Source: Phenylobacterium sp. LH3H17
Lineage (GTDB): Bacteria; Pseudomonadota; Alphaproteobacteria; Caulobacterales; Caulobacteraceae
DNA: 64,000 bases
Direction of reading: 5' to 3'
Assembly: GCF_024298925.1 (NCBI RefSeq)
Contig: NZ_CP101283.1
Span: 806,001 to 870,000 of the forward strand
The notes below the pieces were generated by a model that was not told the origin of the DNA, did no database searches, and saw only the letters and a program-made list of their open reading frames with translations. Below are positions 49,777-58,566 of the stretch, in pieces. Positions within the stretch are counted from its first letter, which is position 1, and the number at the start of each line of letters is the position of its first letter. The translations under genes were made by a program, and so were the position numbers.

Positions 49777-50975
49777 GGACGTGGGACCCGCCTCAGCACC
49801 TGGAAGGCCAGGACCAGGGCCGGCAGGATCAGGATGCAGCCGAGCGCGAAGGGCGCGCCGGGCGAGACCAGCGAGAACAGCTGCCCCGCATAGATCGGCC
49901 CGCCGATCCGGGCGAGCGCGTTGTTGGACATGTTGAGGCCCAGCATCTCGCCCTGCCGGTCGGGCGGGGTGGCGATGGAAATCAGGCCCACAAGGTTCGG
50001 AAAGCAGATCGACTGGCCGAAACCGACGATAGCCAGGCCCAGCACCGCCATCGGCCAGGCGAAGGACGCGAACTGCACGAACATGCCGATGAACATCAGG
50101 GTCAGGCCCGCGATCAGCACCCGGGCCTCGCCGAACCGCCGGACCAGGATCGAGGTGCCCATCCCCTGGGCGAAGGCGCCGATCACCCCGATCACCATGA
50201 AGGCCAGGCCGATCTCGCGCGGCCCCCAGCCGAAGCGAGCCTCGGTCCACAGGCCGTAGGTCGCCTCGATGCCCGCGAAGCCCGAGACGATGACGAACGA
50301 GATGATCATCACCCGCGAGATGATCGGATGGCCGAAGGCCTCGCGCAGGGCCGGCGGGCGGCCGTGGGGGCGGGCCTCGCCCGTGGGCGGCCGGGTCTCC
50401 TTCACGAACAGGAAGACGCCCAGCGCCGAGGCCAGGCCGAAACCCGCCGCGGCGAACAGTGGGATATGGAAGCCGATGGGCCCGAGTTCCGGCTGGGCCA
50501 GCAGGCCGCCCAGGGCCGGGCCGGTCATGAAGCCCAGCGAAAATGCCGAGCCCATCACCCCCATGCGGCCGGCGCGTTGGGCGGGCGGGGTGATGTCGGC
50601 CATGCAGCCCTGCAGGGTCGAGATGTTGCCCGAGAACACCCCGCTGGCGAACCGGGCGAGGAAGGCCAGCCAGATGGTCGGGGCGAAGGCCAGGGCCACG
50701 TAGCAGAGCGCCGCGGTGGCGATGGTGACGATCAGCACCGGCCGACGCCCGATGCGGTCCGACAGCCGTCCCCAGAAGGGCTCGCCCAGGAACTGGCCAA
50801 AGGAGAAGGCCGAGAACAGCAGAGCGACCTGCCACGGCGGCGCGTCCAGGGCCTTGCCGAAGAAGGGCAGCAGCGGGATCACCAGGCCGAAGCCCGCGAT
50901 GTTGAGGAAGGTCACCGACAGCAGGATGAACAGGGCGCGGCGATCCTGCGGCGGCGCCGCCGGGCCCTGGCTCAT
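49773..50975 (-). CDS. MFS transporter, TetA/TCR-like, copy 1
   Basis: Start ATG 50975 (ATGA overlap with the upstream MFS gene); 400 aa with about twelve helices. FGLVIPLLPFFGKALDAPPWQ and FGEPFWGRLSDRIGRRPVLI-type wording, here FLGEPFWGRLSDRIGRRPVL, is the TetA-like motif 1 and helix 2-3 loop; LPFF and GxLxGPALGG-like GFMTGPALGGLLA is motif C of 12-helix drug:H+ antiporters. These traits suggest a drug or small-molecule exporter. It is about 45 % similar by eye to the gene at 50972-52198, a tandem duplicate. Substrate unknown. Confidence 0.9.
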   Translation of the reverse strand: MSQGPAAPPQDRRALFILLSVTFLNIAGFGLVIPLLPFFGKALDAPPWQVALLFSAFSFGQFLGEPFWGRLSDRIGRRPVLIVTIATAALCYVALAFAPTIWLAFLARFASGVFSGNISTLQGCMADITPPAQRAGRMGVMGSAFSLGFMTGPALGGLLAQPELGPIGFHIPLFAAAGFGLASALGVFLFVKETRPPTGEARPHGRPPALREAFGHPIISRVMIISFVIVSGFAGIEATYGLWTEARFGWGPREIGLAFMVIGVIGAFAQGMGTSILVRRFGEARVLIAGLTLMFIGMFVQFASFAWPMAVLGLAIVGFGQSICFPNLVGLISIATPPDRQGEMLGLNMSNNALARIGGPIYAGQLFSLVSPGAPFALGCILILPALVLAFQVLRRVPRP

Positions 50976-52198
50976 TCCTGCCGCTCCGTGCGGGCCGCGG
51001 CGACCCGCCGGCTGGCCGCCAGGGCCAGGAAGATGGCCGGCGCGACCACCAGGGCGCCCATGATGAACGGGCCGTCGATCGCCATCGGGAAGATAAGTCC
51101 CGCGCAGAAGGGGCCGACCACCCGGGCCAGGGCGCCGGTGGCGTTGTTGAGTCCCAGGATCTGTCCCTGGCGGTGCGGGTCGGCGGTTTGAGAGATCATC
51201 GAGCCGACATTGGGCCAGGCGACGGACTGTCCGACGGCGGTGAGGCACATGAGGGCGATCGTGACGCCGCCGCCGGGCGACATGGTCTGGCCGGCGGCCG
51301 AGAGCACGGTGATCCCCATGCCAAGAGCCAGCATCCGGCCCTCCCCGAACCGCTCGGAAAGCCGCCCGGTGACGAACATCTGGGTCACGGCGGCGGAGAC
51401 GCCGACGAAGGCGAAGCAGACCCCGATCTCGCGCGGCCCCCACTCGAACTTCGCCTGGGCCCAGAGGCCGAAGGTGCTCTCGATGCCGGTGAAGGCGAAG
51501 CCCACCAGGAAGGTCAACAGCATCAGCCGACCGATGATCGGGTGGCGGATCACATCGCCGATGGCCGACCAGCGGCTTGGCCGGTGGGTGATGGTCTGCT
51601 CGCGGGTCTTGCTCTCGCGGATGAACACCATGATGCCGATGACGCAGAGCGCCGCCAGGCCCGAGGCCATGAACAGCGGCAGTCGGAAGCCGACGGGACC
51701 CGCGTCCGGGTGGGCGAATATCCCGCCCACCATCGGACCGAAGATCAGCCCCACGTTCCAGGCCGCGCCCTGGTAGGACAGCAGCCGCGTCCGTTTCTCC
51801 GGCGGGGTGACGTCGGCGATATAGCCCTGGATCACCGCCCCGTTGCCGGCCGCCAGCCCGCCCAGCAGCCGGATGGCGAAGGCCGCCCAGATATTGGGTG
51901 CGAAGGCGAGCGCCAGGTAGCAGAGGCAGTTGCCGGTGATGGTCGAGATCAGGAGCGGCTTGCGGCCGTACTTGTCCGACAGCCGGCCCCAGAACGGCTC
52001 GCCGAAGAACGCCCCCACCGAATAGGCCGAGAAGATCAGCGCGATCTGCCAGGGCGGGGCTTCGAACGACTTGGCGTAGAAGGGCAGCAACGGGACGATG
52101 ATCCCGAAGCCCAGCATATTGATGAAGATGACGGCGATGAGAGACGGCGCCGCCATCGAGGACGGCGGCGACGCCCCCTGCGGCGCGGTGTCGGACAT
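50972..52198 (-). CDS. MFS transporter, TetA/TCR-like, copy 2
   Basis: Start ATG 52198 gives 408 aa; an upstream ATG at 52234 is less likely. It has the same motifs as copy 1: GFGIIVPLLPFYAKSFEAPPWQ, FFGEPFWGRLSDKYGRKPLL, GLIFGPMVGGIF (antiporter motif C) and GIESTFGLWAQAKFEWGPREIG. N- and C-terminal halves carry the six-plus-six helix layout. The pair may form a heteromeric or sequentially acting exporter, or just be duplicates. It is downstream of the ArsR/AHSA1 genes, with 70 bases between, so regulation by one of the ArsR proteins is conceivable. Confidence 0.9.
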   Translation of the reverse strand: MSDTAPQGASPPSSMAAPSLIAVIFINMLGFGIIVPLLPFYAKSFEAPPWQIALIFSAYSVGAFFGEPFWGRLSDKYGRKPLLISTITGNCLCYLALAFAPNIWAAFAIRLLGGLAAGNGAVIQGYIADVTPPEKRTRLLSYQGAAWNVGLIFGPMVGGIFAHPDAGPVGFRLPLFMASGLAALCVIGIMVFIRESKTREQTITHRPSRWSAIGDVIRHPIIGRLMLLTFLVGFAFTGIESTFGLWAQAKFEWGPREIGVCFAFVGVSAAVTQMFVTGRLSERFGEGRMLALGMGITVLSAAGQTMSPGGGVTIALMCLTAVGQSVAWPNVGSMISQTADPHRQGQILGLNNATGALARVVGPFCAGLIFPMAIDGPFIMGALVVAPAIFLALAASRRVAAARTERQE

Positions 52199-52268
52199 GT
52201 GATCGGTGTTAAGGGGAGCCGCGCCCTGCGGCAAGCCCGACCGCCCAGGTCGGACTTCCGCGAAACGA

Positions 52269-52736
52269 TCAGGCGGTGGCGGGAACCTCGTTCAGCGACT
52301 CGCCGAGCCGGTCGATCAGCCAGTTGGTGCCGTGTTCGCGCTGGCCGACATTGTCGTGACCGTCGAGGAAGGCGCCCATCTCGGTGACCACCATGCGGGT
52401 TCCGGCCCCGTGCTTGTGGAACTCGATGGTGGCGACGGAGACCGAGATCCGCACCTCGTCCATGTCCATGTAGTAGGCGTAGACGATGCGCTCGTTGGGC
52501 ACGATCTCGCGATAGTCGACGGCGAAGGTGTAGAGCGCCCCGCCTTCCGAGTCCCTGCCCTTGCTGTACTCCCGCCCGCCCTCGCGGAAGTCGAACTCGT
52601 AGCCGGCCTCTTCCGCGGCGGGGAACCACAGCGCTTTGAGCTTGGGATCGGCCCAGGCCGCGAAGGTCCGGGCGGGCGTGGCCGTATAGGTGCGTTCCAC
52701 GACGAAGGTGGCGTGGACGACGGAACGTTGGGTCAT
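52269..52736 (-). CDS. AHSA1/SRPBCC-domain protein
   Basis: Start ATG 52736 overlaps the ArsR stop (ATGA), giving 155 aa. VVERTYTATPARTFAAWADPKLKALWF is the AHSA1 START-like opening, then YEFDFREGGREYSKGRDSEGGALYTF, VYAYYMDMDEVRISVSVATIEFHKHGAGTRMVVTEMGAFLDG is the long curved sheet, and LIDRLGESL the final helix. Such proteins bind hydrophobic ligands and are nearly always in a pair with an ArsR-type regulator, as here. The ligand is unknown; the ArsR partner probably controls both. Confidence 0.9.
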   Translation of the reverse strand: MTQRSVVHATFVVERTYTATPARTFAAWADPKLKALWFPAAEEAGYEFDFREGGREYSKGRDSEGGALYTFAVDYREIVPNERIVYAYYMDMDEVRISVSVATIEFHKHGAGTRMVVTEMGAFLDGHDNVGQREHGTNWLIDRLGESLNEVPATA

Positions 52737-53077
52737 GGGTCTCTCCAGGGGTCTGTCGGGGCGGCGAGATGCTCGCCGAGCCGTTCGAGGGTGCGCGCCA
52801 CGCTCGCCTGACGCGCGATGATCCATCGGCCGGTCACGAGCAGTCCAGCCGGATCGATCCAGCAATCCCGCAGGCGGCCGACCTTCGCGGAGCGGACGAG
52901 TCCGCTGGTCTCCAGGACCCGTAGGTGTTGGCCGATCGCCGAAAGCGACATGGCCAGCGGTCGGGCGAGTTCGCTGACCGTGGCCGGTCCGCGGCTCAAC
53001 TGCTCCACCATGGCGCGCCGGACGGGATCGGCCAGGGCCTGGAATGCGAGATCAAGCGAGGTCGCGTGCTGTAGCAT
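52733..53077 (-). CDS. ArsR-family transcription regulator, linked to AHSA1
   Basis: 114 aa from ATG 53077. FQALADPVRRAMVEQLSRGPATVSELARPLAMSLSAIGQHLRVLETSGLVRSAKVGRLRDCWIDP is the winged helix-turn-helix; the recognition helix is MSLSAIGQHLRVLE. The ELCVC-type metal-binding motif of ArsR metal sensors is absent, so the inducer is likely not a metal. A perfect palindrome TACTTAAGTA begins one base upstream of the start codon (53079-53088) and a second ACTTAAGT is at 53118-53125: candidate operators giving autoregulation. ATGA overlap with the SRPBCC gene. Confidence 0.92.
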   Translation of the reverse strand: MLQHATSLDLAFQALADPVRRAMVEQLSRGPATVSELARPLAMSLSAIGQHLRVLETSGLVRSAKVGRLRDCWIDPAGLLVTGRWIIARQASVARTLERLGEHLAAPTDPWRDP

Positions 53078-53128
53078 GTACTTAAGTATCGACCGATCGC
53101 GCGATGGTCAAGTCATGACTTAAGTATT
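53078..53128. promoter_or_regulatory. Two palindromic operator candidates before the ArsR gene
   Basis: TACTTAAGTA at 53079-53088 and ACTTAAGT at 53118-53125, both self-complementary, 39 bases apart centre to centre. The first abuts the start codon at 53077. Binding there would block transcription or translation start. Location and symmetry fit ArsR-type operators; not proven. Confidence 0.55.
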
Positions 53129-53174
53129 TTCTCTGAATGGCTAGGTCGTAGACGGGACGGCCAAGGCGGCGCCT

Positions 53175-53516
53175 TCAGGTCTTGGGTTCTTCGCTCTCGG
53201 CCAGGAAGTCGCCCAGCCGGTCCAGGCGCTTCTCCCAGGATGTGCGGCGCGCATTGATCCACTGCTCGGCCAGTTGCAGCCGGTCCGGCTGGATCGTGCA
53301 GGTGCGCACCCGGCCGACCTTCTCCGACTTCACCAGTCCGCTGGCTTCCAGCACCGCCAGGTGCTGGACCACAGCCGACAGGGTCATGTCCAACGGCTGG
53401 GCCAGTTCGCTGACCGAGGCGGGGCCGCGGCTCAAGCGCTCGATCATGTTGCGCCGGCCCGGATCGGACAGGGCCTGGAACATCAGGTCGAGGGATTGGT
53501 TTCCTTGGTTTAGCAT
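53175..53516 (-). CDS. ArsR-family transcription regulator, second copy
   Basis: 113 aa from ATG 53516, clearly paralogous to the product of 52733-53077: FQALSDPGRRNMIERLSRGPASVSELAQPLDMTLSAVVQHLAVLEASGLVKSEKVGRVRTCTIQPDRL. The recognition helix MTLSAVVQHLAVLE differs slightly from the other copy. Again no metal-binding cysteines. Its stop lies 97 bases before the downstream ArsR start, which contains the palindromes. Just upstream of this start the sequence CTAAAGTATTG resembles half of that palindrome (the tract CCTAAAGTATTG at 53519-53530 lies two bases past the start codon), so both may recognise the same operator. It may be lone or in one unit with the AHSA1-linked copy. Confidence 0.9.
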   Translation of the reverse strand: MLNQGNQSLDLMFQALSDPGRRNMIERLSRGPASVSELAQPLDMTLSAVVQHLAVLEASGLVKSEKVGRVRTCTIQPDRLQLAEQWINARRTSWEKRLDRLGDFLAESEEPKT

Positions 53517-53558
53517 GCCCTAAAGTATTGATTCGCATCGCGGCTGGCAAGCGGCCAA

Positions 53559-53590
53559 GAAAAAGCGGCCGCCCTGGAAGGACGGCCGCT
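53559..53590 (-). terminator. Rho-independent terminator of infC
   Basis: On the minus strand AGCGGCCG (complement of 53583-53590), loop TCCTTCCAGGG, CGGCCGCT (complement of 53564-53571) then TTTTTC form a perfect 8-bp GC stem with U-tract. It lies 24 bases after the infC stop at 53615, so infC is its own transcription unit. Confidence 0.85.
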
Positions 53591-53614
53591 GGTTCTGTCT
53601 CGTGGAGGGCGCGG

Positions 53615-54148
53615 TTAGCGCGGAGCCAGGATCATGATCATCTGGCGGCCTTCCATACGGGGCTCGTACTCGACCTTGGCCACCGGCTCGAAGTCGGCCT
53701 TCACCTTTTGCAGCAGCTTCATGCCCAGTTCGGGGTGGGCGAGCTCGCGACCACGGAAGCGCAGGGTCACCTTCACCTTATCGCCTTCTTCGAAGAAGCG
53801 GTGCATCGAGCGCTGCTTCACCTCGTAGTCGTGGATGTCGATGTTCGGTCGCAGCTTGATCTCTTTGATCTCTACGACCTTCTGCCGCTTGCGCGCCTCG
53901 TTCTTCTTCTTCTGCTCCTGGAACTTGAACTTGCCGTAGTCCAGGATCTTGCAGACGGGCGGATCGGCGTTCGGAACGATCTCGACGAGGTCGAGACCTG
54001 CTTCCTGCGCGGCCTCCATGGCCGACGAGGTGGGCATCACGCCCTGCTTCTCGCCGTGCTGATCGATCAGCAGGACCTTGGGGACGCGGATGTCTTCATT
54101 GATACGCGGCCCGTCTTTGACGGGCGGCGACTGCATGGGGCGGCGAAT
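53615..54148 (-). CDS. infC: Translation initiation factor IF-3
   Basis: IF-3 binds the 30S subunit and checks the start codon. [22 protein letters not shown] is the typical alphaproteobacterial start of the N-domain, [26 protein letters not shown] the linker, and [21 protein letters not shown] with [13 protein letters not shown] the C-domain. The start is most likely ATT at 54148 (177 aa), not ATG at 54136: AGGAG lies nine bases upstream of the ATT but 21 bases upstream of the ATG, the intervening codons are in frame, and an in-frame stop lies just before. Rare AUU starts in infC are known to mediate autorepression by IF-3. It has its own terminator. Confidence 0.96.
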   Translation of the reverse strand: MRRPMQSPPVKDGPRINEDIRVPKVLLIDQHGEKQGVMPTSSAMEAAQEAGLDLVEIVPNADPPVCKILDYGKFKFQEQKKKNEARKRQKVVEIKEIKLRPNIDIHDYEVKQRSMHRFFEEGDKVKVTLRFRGRELAHPELGMKLLQKVKADFEPVAKVEYEPRMEGRQMIMILAPR

Positions 54149-54255
54149 AGGCTTTCGCTCCTAGGGCTGTTTCAACGCGAAACGCGCCCGGCGCGAGAGG
54201 GCGCCGGTCGTTCCAGCCAGTATATGACGAAGGGAGTCCCCCCAATCAAGCGCGG

Positions 54256-55230
54256 CTAGGCAGATGGCGTCAGTGCGTTGACGGCCTGTAGGACCTGGGA
54301 CACAGCCAGATCGGCCAGGTTCTGGGACTGCAGCACGGTCACGTGGCCCCGCGGGGCCGAAAGCGCCGGGTTCGAGGCGCTGGAGAAAAGCACGATGGTG
54401 GCCGCTCCGGTGGCCGCCGCCAGGTGCAGCGGGCCGGTGTCGTTGCCCACCACCAGGGCCGCGCGGGCGCCCAGGGCGGCGATCCGTGCGAAGTCGGTGC
54501 GCCCGGTCAGGTCGCGGGCCTGGCCGACCGACTTCTGGATCTGGCGGGCGAGCGCGCTCTCCTGCGGGCCGCCGATGATGACGATGTCGAAGCCGCGGTC
54601 GTAGAGGCTCTTGCCGAGCTGGGCGAAACGCTCGGCCGGCCAGCGCTTGTCCAGCCGGTGCTCCGAACCGCCGGGCACGAAGATCACGTAGGGCCGCGGC
54701 CTCACTCCGCCGGGGACCGGACGCTCCTGGCGGGCGTTGCGCACCACCCAGGAAAGGTCCGGCGGCGGGGCGCTGCCGGGCTCGGTCGGGGCGTCGGGCC
54801 AGATGCCGGCCGACTTGAGCTGGTCGGCCTGGCGCTCCAGTGTGTGCATCGAATTGCGCCGCCGGTTCTTGTGCGGCAGCGAGCAGCCCAGCGCGATCCC
54901 CGACCACTCGGGCGGAAAGGGGCGCAGCAGGTGGAAGATGCGGGCCGACTGGGCCGAGGTCTGCAGGTCGTAGACGCGGTCGTAGCGCGCCGCCTTCAGT
55001 CGGCGGCGCAGCTGCAGCCAGGCGCTGGGCCCCTCCGGCCGGCCGTCGGTCTCCACCCGATTGAAATAAGGGCAGGACTTGGCCAGCGCCTCGAAGGGCG
55101 GGGTGGTCAGCAGGGTGATGCGCGCCTTGGGGTGGGCCTCGCGGATCTTCTTCATCGCGGCCAGCGCCAGGATGAAGTCGCCCAGGGCCGAGAGCTTGAT
55201 CACCAGGACGTTGCGGATGTCGCGGCTCAC
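54256..55230 (-). CDS. Glycosyltransferase family 9 (ADP-heptose:LPS heptosyltransferase-like)
   Basis: Start GTG 55230 in a GTGA overlap with the family-4 glycosyltransferase gene upstream; 324 aa. NVLVIKLSALGDFILALAAM is the GT9 opening (nearly invariant in WaaC/WaaF), LLTTPPFEALAKSCPYF and YDLQTSAQSARIF follow, and IFVPGGSEHRLDKRWPAERF, IIGGPQE and VGNDTGPLHLAAATGA form the donor-binding GT-B half. These enzymes add heptose to LPS inner core; this could also be another hexose transferase. Probably located at the inner face of the cytoplasmic membrane. It is second in the pair with 55227. Confidence 0.93.
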   Translation of the reverse strand: MSRDIRNVLVIKLSALGDFILALAAMKKIREAHPKARITLLTTPPFEALAKSCPYFNRVETDGRPEGPSAWLQLRRRLKAARYDRVYDLQTSAQSARIFHLLRPFPPEWSGIALGCSLPHKNRRRNSMHTLERQADQLKSAGIWPDAPTEPGSAPPPDLSWVVRNARQERPVPGGVRPRPYVIFVPGGSEHRLDKRWPAERFAQLGKSLYDRGFDIVIIGGPQESALARQIQKSVGQARDLTGRTDFARIAALGARAALVVGNDTGPLHLAAATGAATIVLFSSASNPALSAPRGHVTVLQSQNLADLAVSQVLQAVNALTPSA

Positions 55231-56405
55231 GGGGCGCGCGCCGCCAGCACGCGTTCGTAGGCCTCGAGGGTGGCCTGGCACATGGCGTCGACCGAATAGA
55301 GCCGGCGGGCGCGGTTGGCCGCGGCCTGGCCCATGGCGGCAAGGCGGCCGGGTCCGAGATCGGCGGCCTTGGCCATGGCGGTCGCCCAGGCGTCGGGATC
55401 GTCCACCTTGACCAGCCAGCCGGTCTCGCCCGAGAGCACGGTCTCGGTGGTGCCGCCATGGTCGGAGGCCAGGACCGGCTTGCCCATCACCTGCGGCTCG
55501 ACCGCCGTGCGCCCGAAGGACTCCGGCTTGGTGGTGGGCAGCATGGCGATGTCGCAGACCTGGTACGCGGCCGGCATGTCGTCGCAGTGGCCGACGACCA
55601 GGACTTCACGCTCCAGGCCGTGGGCGGCGATCGCGGACATGATCTCCAGCCGGTAGTCGGTGCGGCCCTGGTCGTCGCCGGCGAAGATGATGACGAAATC
55701 CTTGCGGCCCTGCGCCTTCAGCCGGGCGGCGGCCTCGACGATCATCAGGTGGCCCTTGATCCGGGTCAGGCGGCCGGCCAGCAGCAGCTTCACCCGCCGG
55801 TCCCCCGGGACGATCCCCCAGGCCCGGCGCAGGGCCTCGACCCGTTCGGGGGTCACCCAGCTGGGATTGAACCGCTCCAGGTCGATGCCGCGCGGGATCG
55901 AGACGATCCGGGCCGGGTCGAGCTGATGCTCGGACAGCACGTGGTCGCGGGTGTAGTCGGAATTGGCGATCACCAGGTCGCCGCGGGTCATCACCGCGTT
56001 GTACCAGCGCTTGAGCCCGCTCTTGGCGTTGTAGACCCCGTGATAGGTGGCCACGAACGGCGTCTTGGTGGCCTGGGCCGCCCACAGGGCCGAGAAGGCC
56101 GGCGCGCGCGAACGGGCGTGGACGATGGAGACCTTCTCCTTGCGGATCAGGTCCACCAGCCGCGCGGCGTTGCCCAGCATCACCAGCGGATTCTTGGTCT
56201 GGACCGGCATCTGGGCCAGGCGTCCGCCGTCGGCTTCCAGTCGCGAAGCCATGCGCCCGCCGCGCGTCGCGACCAGGGCCTTGCCGCCGGCGCGCACGAC
56301 CGCGTGGGCCACATCGATGGTGGTCTGTTCGGCCCCGCCGGTTTCGAGCTCGGGGACAACCTGCAATAGGGTGAAGTCTGGGGGCAGCGTCACGCCGCCT
56401 TGCAT
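55227..56405 (-). CDS. Glycosyltransferase family 4 protein
   Basis: 392 aa from ATG 56405. LLQVVPELETGGAEQTTIDVAH is the GT4 N-terminal glycine-rich loop; IVHARSRAPAFSALWAAQ and TYHGVYNAKSGLKRWYN follow; LLLAGRLTRIKGHLMIVEAAARL is the donor domain start, and PESFGRTAVEPQVMGKPVLASDHGG holds the EX7E donor-binding motif. This is a retaining GT-B sugar transferase, likely for LPS or other surface glycan. Overlaps GTGA with the family-9 gene. Divergent from the alpha/beta hydrolase gene, with about 70 bases between. Confidence 0.94.
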   Translation of the reverse strand: MQGGVTLPPDFTLLQVVPELETGGAEQTTIDVAHAVVRAGGKALVATRGGRMASRLEADGGRLAQMPVQTKNPLVMLGNAARLVDLIRKEKVSIVHARSRAPAFSALWAAQATKTPFVATYHGVYNAKSGLKRWYNAVMTRGDLVIANSDYTRDHVLSEHQLDPARIVSIPRGIDLERFNPSWVTPERVEALRRAWGIVPGDRRVKLLLAGRLTRIKGHLMIVEAAARLKAQGRKDFVIIFAGDDQGRTDYRLEIMSAIAAHGLEREVLVVGHCDDMPAAYQVCDIAMLPTTKPESFGRTAVEPQVMGKPVLASDHGGTTETVLSGETGWLVKVDDPDAWATAMAKAADLGPGRLAAMGQAAANRARRLYSVDAMCQATLEAYERVLAARAP

Positions 56406-56476
56406 AGCGTAAGCCCACGTTTGGTAAAGGCCCGCGCGGCGTTCGCGCCGTCACATCCTTGCGTTATGAGAACACC

Positions 56477-57220
56477 ATGACCGAGACAGCCGGATTCCTG
56501 GAGCGGCCCGACGGGGCGAGGATCGCCTGGCGCCGCGTCGCCGGGGCCGGACCGACCGTGGTCTGGCTGGGCGGCTTCAAGTCCGACATGGCCGGGACCA
56601 AGGCGCAGGCCCTGGCCGACTGGGCCCTGGCCCTCGGCCGCGCCTATGTGCGGTTCGACTATTTCGGCCATGGCGAGTCCGACGGCGACTTCGCCCAGGG
56701 GACCATCACCCGCTGGCGAGAGGACGCGCTGGCGGTGCTGGACGAGCTTGCGCCCGGCCCGGCGGTTCTGGTCGGCTCCTCCATGGGCGGCTGGATCGCC
56801 TGCCTGGTGGCCGCCGCCGCGCCGGAGCACGTGAAGGCGATGGTGCTGATCGCCCCGGCGCCCGACTTCACCGAGAAGCTGATGGGCCCGGAGATCACCG
56901 CCGCCGGCCGCGCTGAGCTCAAGGCCACCGGCGTCTGGATGCGGCCGTCGGACTACGGCGACCCCTATCCGATCACCGCGACCCTCCTGGAGGACGGCGC
57001 GCGCTGGTCGATCCTGCCGGGCCCCGTGAACGTCGACGCCCCGGTTCGCATCCTGCAGGGCGGCGAGGATCCCGACGTGCCCTGGCGCCACGCCCTGGAA
57101 CTGGCCCAGGCGATCCGCGGCCACGACGTGGTGTTCAGCCTGATCAAGGACGGGGACCACCGGCTGTCGCGACCCCGGGACATCGCCCGGCTGATCGCCG
57201 CCGTGGAGGACGTCGCGTGA
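56477..57220 (+). CDS. Alpha/beta hydrolase (ABHD10-like)
   Basis: Start ATG 56477 gives 247 aa. [19 protein letters not shown] is an oxyanion/N-terminal strand, [19 protein letters not shown] and [12 protein letters not shown] give the nucleophile elbow (Ser102), [14 protein letters not shown] a likely acid turn, and [14 protein letters not shown] the catalytic His near residue 230. This layout matches mammalian ABHD10-type acyl-protein thioesterases and bacterial prolyl-oligopeptidase-like hydrolases. Cytoplasmic by lack of a signal. Its stop overlaps the chrA start (GTGA). Substrate unknown. Confidence 0.9.
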   Translation: MTETAGFLERPDGARIAWRRVAGAGPTVVWLGGFKSDMAGTKAQALADWALALGRAYVRFDYFGHGESDGDFAQGTITRWREDALAVLDELAPGPAVLVGSSMGGWIACLVAAAAPEHVKAMVLIAPAPDFTEKLMGPEITAAGRAELKATGVWMRPSDYGDPYPITATLLEDGARWSILPGPVNVDAPVRILQGGEDPDVPWRHALELAQAIRGHDVVFSLIKDGDHRLSRPRDIARLIAAVEDVA

Positions 57221-58563
57221 CCGAACCCCCCGTCCTGCCGAGCTTCTGGGCCGCGGCGCGGGTCTGGGCGCGGATCGGCCTGCTGAGCTTCGGCGGCCCG
57301 GCCGGCCAGATCGCCCTGATGCACAAGGTGCTGGTCGAGGAACGCGGCTGGATCGGCGAGCGGCGGTTCCTGCACGCGCTCAACTACTGCATGCTGCTGC
57401 CCGGCCCCGAGGCCCAGCAGCTCGCCACCTATGTCGGCTGGCTGATGCACCGCACGGCGGGCGGCCTGCTGGCGGGGATATTCTTCGTCCTGCCTGGGGC
57501 GGTTGTGATGCTGGCCTTGAGCATCCTCTACGTCGTCTATGGCGCGACCCCGGTGGCCGAGGGCCTGTTCCTGGGCGTGAAGTGCGCGGTGCTGGCCATC
57601 GTGACCGAGGCGGTGCTGCGTGTGGGCCGTCGGGCCCTGAAGTCGCGCGCGGCCCTGGCCGTGGCCGTGGCGGCCTTCCTGGGCCTGTTCGTCCTGAACG
57701 TGCCGTTTCCGCTGGTGGTGGCGCTCGCCGCGGCCCTGGGATGGGCGGCGCCGGGCCTGTTCGGCGGCGGTGCGAACGGCCACGACATCGACCACGAAAC
57801 GCCGGGGCTGGTGGACCGGATCATCGCCCGGGGCGAGGCGCCCCACCTGGTCCCGTCCCGCGGCCGGGCCCTGCGGGTGGCGGCGATCTGGCTGCCGATC
57901 TGGCTGGCGCCCGTCGCCGTGCTGTTCGCGCTGTTCGGCGAGGCCAGCGTCTGGACCAAGATCGCCGGCTTCTTCTCGACCATGGGCGTGGTGACCTTCG
58001 GGGGCGCCTATGCGGTCCTGACCTATGTGGCCCAGGCCGCCGTCGACGGCTTCGGCTGGCTGAGCCCCGGCGAGATGGCCGACGGCCTGGGGCTGGCGGA
58101 GACCACGCCCGGGCCGCTGATCATGGTCCTGCAATTCGTGGGTTTCCTGGCCGCCTATCGCAATGCGGGCGGGCTGGACCCTCTGCTGGCCGGCTGTCTG
58201 GGAGCGCTGCTCACCACCTGGGTCACCTTCGCGCCGAGCTTCCTGTGGATCTTCGTGGGCGCGCCCTACGCCGAGGCGCTTCGCGGCCATCAGGCGGCCG
58301 GCGCGGCGCTTGCGGCGATCAGCGCCGCTGTCGTGGGGGTGATCGCCAACCTCGCCGTCTGGTTCGCCCTGCACGTCCTCTTCCGGCGGGTCGTGGAGCT
58401 TGGGGGCGTCGACCTCCCGGACCTCGCCAGCCTCGACTGGCGCGCGGCGGTGCTCACCGTGGCGGCGATGCTGGCCATGCTGCGGTTCGAGCTGGGCCTG
58501 GTCCCGACGCTCATGGCCTGCGCCCTGGGCGGCCTCGCGCTGAGCGCGGTGGCGGGGGTCTAG
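57217..58563 (+). CDS. chrA: Chromate transporter ChrA
   Basis: Start GTG 57217, GTGA overlap with the hydrolase; 448 aa, long (two-domain) CHR type. First half: [71 protein letters not shown]; second half repeat: [53 protein letters not shown]. The paired GGP/GGA and PGPEAQQ/TPGPLIM motifs are the CHR signature. It exports chromate, or sulfate-like oxyanions, across the cytoplasmic membrane. About ten helices. The dispersed repeat follows the stop. Confidence 0.94.
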   Translation: MTEPPVLPSFWAAARVWARIGLLSFGGPAGQIALMHKVLVEERGWIGERRFLHALNYCMLLPGPEAQQLATYVGWLMHRTAGGLLAGIFFVLPGAVVMLALSILYVVYGATPVAEGLFLGVKCAVLAIVTEAVLRVGRRALKSRAALAVAVAAFLGLFVLNVPFPLVVALAAALGWAAPGLFGGGANGHDIDHETPGLVDRIIARGEAPHLVPSRGRALRVAAIWLPIWLAPVAVLFALFGEASVWTKIAGFFSTMGVVTFGGAYAVLTYVAQAAVDGFGWLSPGEMADGLGLAETTPGPLIMVLQFVGFLAAYRNAGGLDPLLAGCLGALLTTWVTFAPSFLWIFVGAPYAEALRGHQAAGAALAAISAAVVGVIANLAVWFALHVLFRRVVELGGVDLPDLASLDWRAAVLTVAAMLAMLRFELGLVPTLMACALGGLALSAVAGV

Positions 58564-58566
58564 ATG

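Noticed and set aside
53615-54136. infC starting at the ATG at 54136
   Set aside because: The ribosome site is 21 bases away from this ATG and nine bases from the in-frame ATT at 54148, so the ATT start was preferred.
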